Origin: Amycolatopsis keratiniphila subsp. keratiniphila
GTDB lineage: Bacteria; Actinomycetota; Actinomycetes; Mycobacteriales; Pseudonocardiaceae
Length of the DNA stretch: 40,091 nt
Direction of reading: 5' to 3'
Assembly: GCF_001620365.2 (NCBI RefSeq)
Contig: NZ_LQMT02000041.1
Location: 125,653 to 165,743 of the forward strand
The notes under the pieces are model-generated. The model searched no databases. It saw nothing but the letters and a program-made list of their open reading frames with translations, and was not told the DNA's origin. Below, piece by piece: positions 7,886-15,129 of the stretch. The translations under genes and the position numbers were made by a program. Within the stretch, counting starts at the first letter, position 1; each line of letters starts with the position of its first letter.

Positions 7886-8603
7886 CCAACGCGATCGGCG
7901 AGTCCCCGCACCGCCGCAGCCGTGTACCGGTCTCCGTCGTGACCGGCTCCGCGCCGGCGGACCACCACGCCGGGACGTCGACCTCGCGGACCAGCGAGCC
8001 CGTCGCCTGCCGCGCGTTGTTCGACACGATCACCCTGCCCTGGGCGTTGACCAGCGCCGCGCGGCCGCCGAGGGCGCGCAGCTTCGGCTGCAGCAGGCGC
8101 TCGACCTCGCGCACGTAGATGTCCGCGCCGACAACGCCCGCGAAGGCCCCGTCGCGCTGGACGGGGACGGTGAAGGTCAGCGTGTATTCGTCGGTGCAGA
8201 GATAGTCGACGTACGGGCCGTTGATGTGGCGGCGGCCCGTGTCGCGCGGGACGGTGAACCACGACTGCCGGGTGTAATCGAGAAAGTTCTCACTGTCCGG
8301 ATCGAGGCTGATGACCAGTCGCACCGGTTCGTCGTCGCCGGTCTCGGTCCACCACTCGAAGCCGAATTCCTGATCGGACAGCAGATTCGGCGCGCTGATG
8401 AACCCGGCGCCGACGACCAGGCCGCCGAGGACGTCGAAGACCTGCGGACGGAGACGGGTCAGGTCTTCCGCGGTGGCATCGGCGGATGCGGCCAGGAGCC
8501 CCTCGGCGCCGGCCAATACCGGCTTCAGCCGGCCGAAGACGTCCTCGACCATGGCGGATACCTGTTCGACGACCTCGGAACCGGCGGACGGTGTGTCGTT
8601 CAC
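7869..8603 (-). CDS. Soluble Cache-domain (PDC-like) sensor protein
   Basis: A 244-residue protein that is one Cache/PDC-type ligand-binding domain after a short N-terminal helix. It has the family pattern: ISLDPDSENF, a Trp and Pro in RQSWFTVP, GPYVDYLCTDEYTLTFTVPV and GVVGADIYVREVERLL. There is no transmembrane segment, signal peptide or output domain, whereas Cache domains are usually extracytoplasmic sensors of kinases or chemoreceptors. GTG 8603 has GAGG 8 nt upstream; GTG 8612 sits almost on that site. It is the second gene after the GntR regulator (32-nt gap). It might sense polyamine or GABA and act through the neighbouring regulator; this is inference. Confidence 0.75.
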   Translation of the reverse strand: MNDTPSAGSEVVEQVSAMVEDVFGRLKPVLAGAEGLLAASADATAEDLTRLRPQVFDVLGGLVVGAGFISAPNLLSDQEFGFEWWTETGDDEPVRLVISLDPDSENFLDYTRQSWFTVPRDTGRRHINGPYVDYLCTDEYTLTFTVPVQRDGAFAGVVGADIYVREVERLLQPKLRALGGRAALVNAQGRVIVSNNARQATGSLVREVDVPAWWSAGAEPVTTETGTRLRRCGDSPIALVRSER

Positions 8604-8635
8604 GATGCTCACCTCGGATGCGCGGATGTCGCAGC

Positions 8636-9379
8636 TTAAGGGGCCAGAAGGTCTAAATGCACGTCCGCCAGCCGGTCTATCGCTTCGAGGATGTGCTCCT
8701 CGGTGAGCTTCCTGGCCAGCTCGCCGTCGCCCTGTGCGATGGCGGCGGCGATCGCACGGTGTTCGGCGTAGGCGTTCTCGCGGGTGCCGTGTGGCTCGAG
8801 CGGCAGCCACAGCAGTCCCCCGCGTTCGCTCTGCAACTGCACTTCTTCCCGGGTCAACCGCGGCGATTGGGCGGCCGCGGCGACTTCGAGATGGAACTGG
8901 CGTTCGGCACGCGACGCTTCCGCCCCCGTGGCGGTGCGGATGTCCTCGGTCGCCAGTTCGAGCCGCTCGATGTCTTCGGGCGAACTCCGCTCGGCGGCGA
9001 GTTTGGCCGCGGCGCCCGCGATCGCGAGGTAGTGATCGCCGACGTCGCGAAGCTCGGACAGCGAGACCGTGCGAAGGCGCTCTCGCCACGAAGCGGCCGA
9101 AGGGTTGGCAGGTGTCTTCACGAAGCTTCCGCCGCCTCGGCCGCGTCGCGTCTCGACAAGGCCCTGCTGTCGCAAGGCCACGAGCGCTTCGCGAACCGTC
9201 ACGGTGGAGACGCCGAACTGGGCGGCCAGCTCGGCTTCGCTCGGGAGCTGTTCCGAATCGGCCAGCAGCCCGAGCGTGATGGCGTCGACCAGCCGCGCGG
9301 TGACCGCTTCCGCCCGGCCGATCTGGTCGAGCGGAGCGAACATCGCTGATCGCGCGCTGTGCGACATCCCCTTACGCAT
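8636..9379 (-). CDS. FadR-type GntR-family transcriptional regulator
   Basis: A 247-residue repressor-like protein. The winged helix at about 25-95 includes LPSEAELAAQFGVSTVTVREALVALRQQ in outline. It is followed by an all-helical FadR-type C-terminal domain with conserved Asp/His positions (RQFHLEVAAAA, EHRAIAAAIAQGD) that usually bind a metal and a small acid. ATG 9379 has an AAGGG site upstream; ATG 9367 lacks room for one. It is divergent from the aminobutyraldehyde dehydrogenase and transporter genes and probably controls them and itself. Confidence 0.88.
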   Translation of the reverse strand: MRKGMSHSARSAMFAPLDQIGRAEAVTARLVDAITLGLLADSEQLPSEAELAAQFGVSTVTVREALVALRQQGLVETRRGRGGGSFVKTPANPSAASWRERLRTVSLSELRDVGDHYLAIAGAAAKLAAERSSPEDIERLELATEDIRTATGAEASRAERQFHLEVAAAAQSPRLTREEVQLQSERGGLLWLPLEPHGTRENAYAEHRAIAAAIAQGDGELARKLTEEHILEAIDRLADVHLDLLAP

Positions 9380-9432
9380 GGTGGCCCTTCGCCCGTACCG
9401 CTACCCGATGGAAGCAATCTTGCACCATCGTC

Positions 9433-9461
9433 TTGTCATTTAACCTATGGACTTATATGTT
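9433..9461 (+). promoter_or_regulatory. Promoter with overlapping palindromic operator for the polyamine operon
   Basis: TTGTCA (9433-9438) and TATGTT (9456-9461) are spaced by 17 bp in an AT-rich patch, a plausible sigma-70-type promoter for the plus-strand genes. A palindrome at 9442-9461 of the form AACnTAT-N6-ATAnGTT overlaps the spacer and -10 element. This suits repression by the divergent GntR-family protein. Confidence 0.5.
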
Positions 9462-9486
9462 TTAGCTCCCGCGCAGCCCCACGAGG

Positions 9487-9510
9487 GAGCAAGGGACCTT
9501 TGCTACCACC
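9487..9510 (+). repeat. Dispersed palindromic repeat, single unit, in the leader of the dehydrogenase gene
   Basis: A single copy of the GCAAGGGACCTTTGCTACC family followed by ACC. It lies between the predicted promoter and the GGAGG ribosome site of the dehydrogenase (start 9538), so it would be in the 5' leader. The unit alone can fold as a 7-bp hairpin with one G-U pair. Confidence 0.85.
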
Positions 9511-9537
9511 TCACGCCCCCAGGCCCCTGGAGGTCTC

Positions 9538-10959
9538 GTGCAGCAGTTGAAGCACTTCATCGGCGGTGAGTACACCGGATCCGCGTCGGGCCAGGTCGCC
9601 GACATCGTCGATCCCGTCACCGGCCGCCCGTATTGCACCGCCGCCGTCGCCGGCCCCGAAGACGTCGATCGCGCGCTCAAGGCCGCGGCCGCCGCGTTCG
9701 AAACCTGGCGTGAGACCACGCCCGCGCAGCGCCAGCTCGCGCTGCTGAAGATCGCGGACGCCGTCGAAGCCCGCGCGGACGGCCTCGTCCTCGTCGAATC
9801 GGCGAACACCGGCAAGCCGGTCGCGCTCACCGCGGCCGAAGAACTGCCGATGATCGTCGACCAGTTGCGGTTCTTCGCGGGGGCCGCGCGTGTCCTCGAA
9901 GGACGGTCGGCGGGCGAGTACATGGAAGGGCATACCTCTTTCGTCCGCCGAGAACCGATCGGCGTGTGCGCGCAGGTTACGCCGTGGAACTATCCGCTCC
10001 TCATGGCGGTCTGGAAGATCGCGCCCGCGCTCGCCGCGGGGAACACCGTGGTGCTCAAACCGGCCGACACCACGCCCGCGTCGACCCTGCTCCTCGCCGA
10101 GATCTGCGCCGAATTCCTGCCAGCAGGCGTGCTCAACGTGATCTGTGGCGACCGCGACACCGGACGGGCGCTCATCGAGCACGAGATCCCCGCGATGGTG
10201 TCCATCACCGGCTCCGTGCGGGCAGGGATCGAAGTCGCCGCTTCGGCCGCGAAGGACGTGAAGCGCGTCCACCTCGAACTCGGCGGTAAAGCGCCCGTAG
10301 TCGTCTTCGCGGACGCCGACATCGAAGCGGCCGCAGAAGGCATCGCCGCCGCTGGCTACTTCAACGCGGGCCAGGACTGTACGGCGGCGACGCGCGTCCT
10401 GGTCGCCGACGAGGTCCACGACACCTTCGTCGCGGCTCTCACGCGGCAGGCGCAGGCGACCACTACCGGCAAGCCAGACGACACGTCGGTCACCTACGGT
10501 CCGCTCAACAACGCCGCGCAACTCGAACGGGTCGCCGGGTTCGTCGACCGGCTGCCTGACCACGCGATAGTCCACTGTGGAGGTAAGCGGCATGGGGACG
10601 AGGGTTACTTCTACGAACCGACGGTGATCTCCGGGGTCCGGCAGGACGACGAGATCAGCCAGACGGAGATCTTCGGTCCGGTCATCACCGTGCAGCGCTT
10701 CGAGACCGAAGCCGAAGCGCTCGCGGCGGCCAACGGCGTCGAGTACGCGCTCGCGTCGTCGGTGTGGACCACCGACCACCAGCGAGCGATGCGGCTGGCC
10801 GGGAAGCTCGATTTCGGCTGCGTGTGGATCAACACGCATATCCCGCTGGTCGCCGAAATGCCGCACGGCGGCTTCAAGAAGTCCGGCTATGGCAAGGACC
10901 TCTCGCTCTACGGCCTCGAGGACTACACCCGCGTCAAGCACGTGATGAGCGCGCTGTGA
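9538..10959 (+). CDS. Gamma-aminobutyraldehyde dehydrogenase (PatD-like)
   Basis: A 473-residue ALDH-superfamily enzyme oxidising an amino-aldehyde, most likely 4-aminobutanal to GABA. Asn151 (TPWNYP), Glu247 (LELGGK) and nucleophile Cys281 (FNAGQDCTAATR) are present. The GQDCTA context is typical of the PatD/YdcW subfamily, as is the C-terminal motif MPHGGFKKSGYGKDLS. The GTG start has GGAGG 5 nt upstream. It is the first gene of a five-gene operon with a polyamine transporter, which supports the substrate call. Betaine aldehyde is an alternative. Confidence 0.88.
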   Translation: MQQLKHFIGGEYTGSASGQVADIVDPVTGRPYCTAAVAGPEDVDRALKAAAAAFETWRETTPAQRQLALLKIADAVEARADGLVLVESANTGKPVALTAAEELPMIVDQLRFFAGAARVLEGRSAGEYMEGHTSFVRREPIGVCAQVTPWNYPLLMAVWKIAPALAAGNTVVLKPADTTPASTLLLAEICAEFLPAGVLNVICGDRDTGRALIEHEIPAMVSITGSVRAGIEVAASAAKDVKRVHLELGGKAPVVVFADADIEAAAEGIAAAGYFNAGQDCTAATRVLVADEVHDTFVAALTRQAQATTTGKPDDTSVTYGPLNNAAQLERVAGFVDRLPDHAIVHCGGKRHGDEGYFYEPTVISGVRQDDEISQTEIFGPVITVQRFETEAEALAAANGVEYALASSVWTTDHQRAMRLAGKLDFGCVWINTHIPLVAEMPHGGFKKSGYGKDLSLYGLEDYTRVKHVMSAL

Positions 10960-10979
10960 CGACCACCGAAAGGCACGCC

Positions 10980-12074
10980 ATGCCTCATCAAGCGCCCACC
11001 GCCGCCGCGGGGGAGCAAGGGACCTTTGCTACCACCTCCGCAGGTGGAGGCGACATTCCGGCCATCCGCCTGCGCGGGTTGCGCAAGGAGTTCGGCCAGG
11101 TCCACGCGGTCGACGGCGTCGATCTCGACATCCCGCCCGGCGAGTTCTTCTCCATGCTCGGCCCGTCCGGCTCCGGCAAGACGACCGTGCTTCGCATGAT
11201 CGCCGGCTTCGAGCTCCCGACGGCGGGCACGATCGAACTCCACGGCCGCGACGTCAGCCGTCTCGCGCCGTTCGACCGCGACGTCAACACCGTCTTCCAG
11301 GACTACGCGCTCTTCCCGCACATGACGGTGCAGCAGAACGTCGAGTACGGCCTCCGGGTGAAACGCGTCCCCCGCGCGGAGCGCCGTCAACGCGCGAAGG
11401 AGGCTCTCGACACCGTCCGGCTCGGCGAGTTCGGGGAGCGCAAACCCGACCAGCTCTCCGGCGGCCAGCGGCAACGGGTCGCCCTCGCCAGGGCACTGGT
11501 CAACCGGCCCAAGGTGCTCCTGCTCGACGAACCGCTCGGCGCGCTCGACCTGAAACTGCGCCACACCATGCAGACCGAGCTGAAACAGATCCAGCGCGAG
11601 GTCGGCATCACCTTCATCTTCGTCACCCACGACCAGGACGAGGCGTTGACGATGAGCGACCGCATCGCGGTGTTCAACGCCGGCCGCATCGAACAGGTCG
11701 GCTCACCGGTCGAGGTCTACGAGCGGCCCGCGACAGCGTTCGTCGCCGGCTTCGTCGGCACCTCGAACCTGCTCAGCGGCGGCGGCGCCGAGAACATCAT
11801 CGGCGAACCCGGTGTGTTCAGCATCCGCCCCGAGAAGATCCGCATCGACGCCGATCTCTCGAAATCCGCCGGGGTCGGCGAGACCAGCGCCACCGGCACG
11901 GTCACCGACACCGTCTACGCCGGCGCGACCGTGCGCTACGAGGTCACCCTCGACGCCGGCGGCCAGCTCTCCGTGGTCCGGCAGAACACCGCCGAACCCG
12001 CGGACTTCGAAGGCGGCCGTGTCCGCCTGAGCTGGCGGCACGAACACAGCTTCCGCGTCCCCGAAGCCGGTTAG
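10980..12074 (+). CDS. potA: Polyamine ABC transporter ATP-binding protein (PotA-like)
   Basis: A 364-residue ATPase energising spermidine or putrescine uptake. Walker A is at 61-69 (GPSGSGKTT), the signature LSGGQRQ at 159-165 and Walker B VLLLDE at 179-184. A C-terminal TOBE-like domain follows from about residue 270. ATG 10980 has GAAAGG 6 nt upstream; GTG 10956, overlapping the previous stop, is an alternative. Residues 12-19 (EQGTFATT) are encoded by a dispersed palindromic repeat lying in frame before the ATPase fold, an odd N-terminal insert. Downstream are potD, potB and potC. Confidence 0.92.
   Translation: MPHQAPTAAAGEQGTFATTSAGGGDIPAIRLRGLRKEFGQVHAVDGVDLDIPPGEFFSMLGPSGSGKTTVLRMIAGFELPTAGTIELHGRDVSRLAPFDRDVNTVFQDYALFPHMTVQQNVEYGLRVKRVPRAERRQRAKEALDTVRLGEFGERKPDQLSGGQRQRVALARALVNRPKVLLLDEPLGALDLKLRHTMQTELKQIQREVGITFIFVTHDQDEALTMSDRIAVFNAGRIEQVGSPVEVYERPATAFVAGFVGTSNLLSGGGAENIIGEPGVFSIRPEKIRIDADLSKSAGVGETSATGTVTDTVYAGATVRYEVTLDAGGQLSVVRQNTAEPADFEGGRVRLSWRHEHSFRVPEAG
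11013..11036 (+). repeat. Dispersed palindromic repeat inside the potA coding sequence
   Basis: A full copy of the GCAAGGGACCTTTGCTACC repeat plus ACC, read in frame as EQGTFATT at codons 12-19 of PotA. No start codon with a ribosome site lies between it and the conserved ATPase domain, so it is probably translated. Confidence 0.85.
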
Positions 12075-12102
12075 TTCTCCCCCAGTACCGAAAGGTTGTT
12101 CA

Positions 12103-13308
12103 ATGAAGAACAGGAAACTCGCGCTCGTCGGCCTGCTCGGCGCCGGCCTGCTCGTGGCCGCCTGCGGAACCTCCGGGTCCAGTTCGACCGCCGCCGCGCC
12201 CGGCGGACAGGGTTTCACCCCGCCGAAGCTCGACGCGCTCGCGCAGCTCGGCCGGCCGGAAGGCCAGGTCAACGTGCTGGCCTGGCCCGGCTACGCGGAG
12301 AACGGCTCCAACGATCCGGCCGTCGACTGGGTCACCGGCTTCGAGAAGGAAACCGGCTGCAAGGTCAACGTCAAGGCGTTCGGCACCTCCGACGAGGCCG
12401 TGAGCCTGATGAAGACCGGACAGTACGACGTCATCTCCGCCTCCGGTGACGCTTCGCTGCGGCTCATCGCGTCCGGCGACGTCGAACCGGTGAACACCGC
12501 GCTCGTGCCGAACTACGCCGACGTCTTCGACTTCCTCAAGAACCGCCCGTGGAACAGCGTGAACAACGTCTCCTACGGCGTGCCGCACGGCTGGGGCGCG
12601 AACCTGCTCACCTGGCGCACCGACAAGGTGACCCCGGCGCCGACGTCGTGGTCGGTCATGTTCGACGCGAACAGCCCGTACAAGGGCAAGATCACCGCCT
12701 ACGACTCGCCGATCTACATCGCCGACGCCGCGCTGTACCTGCAGACGCACAAACCCGAACTCGGCATCAAGAACCCGTACGCCTTGGACGACAAGCAGTT
12801 CCAGGCCGCCGTCGACCTGCTCAAGCAGCAGCGGCCGATGGTCGCGGAGTACTGGTCGGACTACCTGAAGGAAAGCCAGGCGCTCAAGAGCGGCGACGCC
12901 GTCGTCGGCACCGCCTGGCAGGTGACGGTGAACCTGACGAAGAGCGAGGGCGCGCCGGTCGAGTCGGTGCTGCCGTCCGAAGGCGCGACCGGCTGGTCGG
13001 ACACCTGGATGGTGGGCGCGAAGTCGCCGCACAAGACGTGCTCCTACAAGTGGCTGAACCACATCGTCAGCCCGAAGGCGAACGCCCAGGTCGCCGAGTA
13101 CTTCGGTGAGTCGCCCTCGAACCCGAAGGCGTGCGCCGAAACCAAGAACAAGGCGCACTGCGAGACCTTCCACGCCGGTGACGCCGCGTACGCCTCGAAG
13201 ATCCAGTACTGGACGACGCCGATCACGCAGTGCCTCGACGGCCGCACCGACGTCAAGTGCAAGGACTACGGCGAGTGGACCCGCGCCTGGACCGAGATCA
13301 AGGGCTGA
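12103..13308 (+). CDS. potD: Polyamine ABC transporter substrate-binding lipoprotein (PotD-like)
   Basis: A 401-residue extracellular solute-binding protein of the PotD/PotF type. The signal sequence ends in a lipobox LVAAC with the lipidated Cys21, followed by a Ser/Ala-rich linker. The mature part starts with NVLAWPGYAENG, and GVPHGWGANLLTWR and SWSVMFDANSPYKGK match the family pattern. GAAAGG lies 7 nt before the ATG. It follows potA by 28 nt and is separated from potB by a strong hairpin. It probably binds putrescine or spermidine outside the membrane. Confidence 0.92.
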   Translation: MKNRKLALVGLLGAGLLVAACGTSGSSSTAAAPGGQGFTPPKLDALAQLGRPEGQVNVLAWPGYAENGSNDPAVDWVTGFEKETGCKVNVKAFGTSDEAVSLMKTGQYDVISASGDASLRLIASGDVEPVNTALVPNYADVFDFLKNRPWNSVNNVSYGVPHGWGANLLTWRTDKVTPAPTSWSVMFDANSPYKGKITAYDSPIYIADAALYLQTHKPELGIKNPYALDDKQFQAAVDLLKQQRPMVAEYWSDYLKESQALKSGDAVVGTAWQVTVNLTKSEGAPVESVLPSEGATGWSDTWMVGAKSPHKTCSYKWLNHIVSPKANAQVAEYFGESPSNPKACAETKNKAHCETFHAGDAAYASKIQYWTTPITQCLDGRTDVKCKDYGEWTRAWTEIKG

Positions 13309-13320
13309 CCTCCCGACTCC

Positions 13321-13357
13321 GGGAGCGGCCGGTGGGCCCCCCACGCCGGCCGCTCCC
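13321..13357 (+). terminator. Intra-operon hairpin between potD and potB
   Basis: A perfect 12-bp inverted repeat (GGGAGCGGCCGG at 13321-13332, complement at 13346-13357), with further pairing in the loop, lies 12 nt after the potD stop and 24 nt before potB. There is no U-tract, so it may stabilise the upstream message or partly terminate rather than stop transcription. Confidence 0.7.
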
Positions 13358-13381
13358 GGTCCCATCTCAAGGCGGAAGACG

Positions 13382-14266
13382 ATGACGACCACCCTCGACT
13401 CGCCAAGGCGGAAAGCCTCCGCCTTCCTGTATCGCAAACCCAAGCTGCGCCTGGGAATCCTGCTCTCCGCGCCGATGCTGTGGCTCGGCCTCGCCTACCT
13501 CGGCGCGCTGGCCGCGTTGTTCGTCACCGCGTTCTGGAGCACCGACGTCTTCACCGGCCAGGTCGTGACCGAGTGGTCGCTGAACAACTTCGTCACCCTG
13601 TTCAGCGACGCGGTGTACCGCACGATCACCCTGCGGACGGTCGGGATCGCCGCGCTGGTCACGGTGGTCACCGCGATCATCGCCTTCCCGATGGCGTTCT
13701 ACATGGCCAAATTCGCGTCACCGAGGGCACGGCGGCTCCTGGTGATCGCCGTCATGACGCCGCTGTGGGCGAGCTACCTGGTGAAGGCCTACGCCTGGCG
13801 GACCATGTTGTCCGGCAACGGAGTCCTGCACTGGCTGCTGAACCCGTTCGGTCTCGACACGCCGGGCTACGGCGTGCTCGCGACCGTGATCACGCTGTCG
13901 TACCTGTGGCTGCCGTACATGATCCTGCCGATCTACGCGGGCCTGGAGCGGCTGCCGAACTCCTTGGTGGACGCCGCGAGCGACCTCGGGGCCCGGCCGT
14001 TCCGGACGTTCCGCTCGGTGGTGCTGCCGGTGACCTTCCCGGCCGTCGTCGCCGGCTCGATCTTCACGTTCTCGTTGTCGCTGGGCGACTACATCGCGGT
14101 GAAGATCGTCGGCGGCACGTCGCAGATGCTCGGCAACGTCGTCTACGACAACATCGGCGCGGCCAACAACCTGCCGTTCGCGGCGACCGTCGCGACCGTG
14201 CCCGTGGTGATCATGCTCGCCTACCTCGCCGCCGTGCGCCGCACGGGCGCGCTGGACAACCTGTAG
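13382..14266 (+). CDS. potB: Polyamine ABC transporter permease (PotB-like)
   Basis: A 294-residue integral membrane protein with about six transmembrane segments, the first at about 24-50 (ILLSAPMLWLGLAYLGALAALF). The cytoplasmic EAA loop that docks on PotA is visible as LVDAASDLGARPFRTFRSVVLP at about 198-219. The N-terminal 23 residues are hydrophilic and cytosolic. A GGAAG site lies just upstream. It pairs with the PotC-like permease, whose ribosome site begins within the potB stop codon. Confidence 0.92.
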   Translation: MTTTLDSPRRKASAFLYRKPKLRLGILLSAPMLWLGLAYLGALAALFVTAFWSTDVFTGQVVTEWSLNNFVTLFSDAVYRTITLRTVGIAALVTVVTAIIAFPMAFYMAKFASPRARRLLVIAVMTPLWASYLVKAYAWRTMLSGNGVLHWLLNPFGLDTPGYGVLATVITLSYLWLPYMILPIYAGLERLPNSLVDAASDLGARPFRTFRSVVLPVTFPAVVAGSIFTFSLSLGDYIAVKIVGGTSQMLGNVVYDNIGAANNLPFAATVATVPVVIMLAYLAAVRRTGALDNL

Positions 14267-14275
14267 GAGCGCGCG

Positions 14276-15082
14276 ATGCGGCTTTCCCGGACGACCAAAT
14301 ACCTGCTGCTGGCGGCGCTGGTGCTCGGCCTCGGCGTCATCTACTTCCCGCTGCTGGTGGTCCTGCTCAATTCCTTCAACGCGGACACCACCTTCGGCTG
14401 GCCACCGTCGAGCTTCACCCTCGAATGGTGGGGCCGGGCCGCGGAGAACGAAGGCGCGCTGAACGCACTGTGGACGAGTGTCCAAGCAGGACTCGCGGCC
14501 ACCGCGATCGCCTTGGTACTAGGCACAATGGCGGCGTTCGCACTGCAGAAGTACCGCTTCTTCGGCCGCAACCAGGTGTCGTTGCTGATCATCCTGCCGA
14601 TCGCGCTGCCCGGTATCGTCACCGGTATCGCGCTGAACAACGCCTTCCGCACGATCCTCGGCATCGACCTCGGCCTGTTCACCGCCATCGTCGCGCACGC
14701 GACGTTCTGCATCGTGGTGGTGTTCAACAACGTCGTCGCCCGCCTGCGGCGCATGGGCGGCAACCTCGAAGAGGCGTCGATGGACCTCGGCGCCGACGGG
14801 CTCACGACGTTCCGGCTGGTGACCTTCCCGATGCTGCGATCGGCCCTGCTGGCCGGCGGCCTGCTCGCCTTCGCCCTGTCGTTCGACGAAATCATCGTCA
14901 CGACGTTCACCCTCGGGACCGGGCTGGAGACCCTGCCGATCTGGATCCTGAACAACCTGTTCCGGCCGAACCAGGCGCCGATCGTCAACGTCGTTGCGGC
15001 GGTGCTGATCCTGGCCTCGACTGTGCCGGTCTATCTGGCGCAACGGCTTTCCGGCGACACGACGTCGGGCGGACGGCTTTAG
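14276..15082 (+). CDS. potC: Polyamine ABC transporter permease (PotC-like)
   Basis: A 268-residue membrane protein with about six transmembrane helices and the EAA loop EEASMDLGADGLTTFRLVTF. It is the second permease of the transporter heterodimer. AGGAG overlaps the potB stop and is about 6 nt from the ATG, so translation is closely linked. It is the last gene of the operon, and a strong hairpin follows 5 nt after the stop. Confidence 0.92.
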   Translation: MRLSRTTKYLLLAALVLGLGVIYFPLLVVLLNSFNADTTFGWPPSSFTLEWWGRAAENEGALNALWTSVQAGLAATAIALVLGTMAAFALQKYRFFGRNQVSLLIILPIALPGIVTGIALNNAFRTILGIDLGLFTAIVAHATFCIVVVFNNVVARLRRMGGNLEEASMDLGADGLTTFRLVTFPMLRSALLAGGLLAFALSFDEIIVTTFTLGTGLETLPIWILNNLFRPNQAPIVNVVAAVLILASTVPVYLAQRLSGDTTSGGRL

Positions 15083-15087
15083 ACGGC

Positions 15088-15127
15088 GAAACGCCGGTGC
15101 GACCCTTCGCGGCCGCACCGGCGTTTC
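15088..15127. terminator. Bidirectional terminator between potC and the PQQ-type propeller gene
   Basis: A perfect 14-bp inverted repeat (GAAACGCCGGTGCG at 15088-15101, complement at 15114-15127) with a 12-nt loop sits in the 47-bp gap between convergent genes. Each outer end of the stem is AT-rich (GAAA/TTTC), giving a short U-run in either direction. Confidence 0.8.
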
Positions 15128-15129
15128 AC

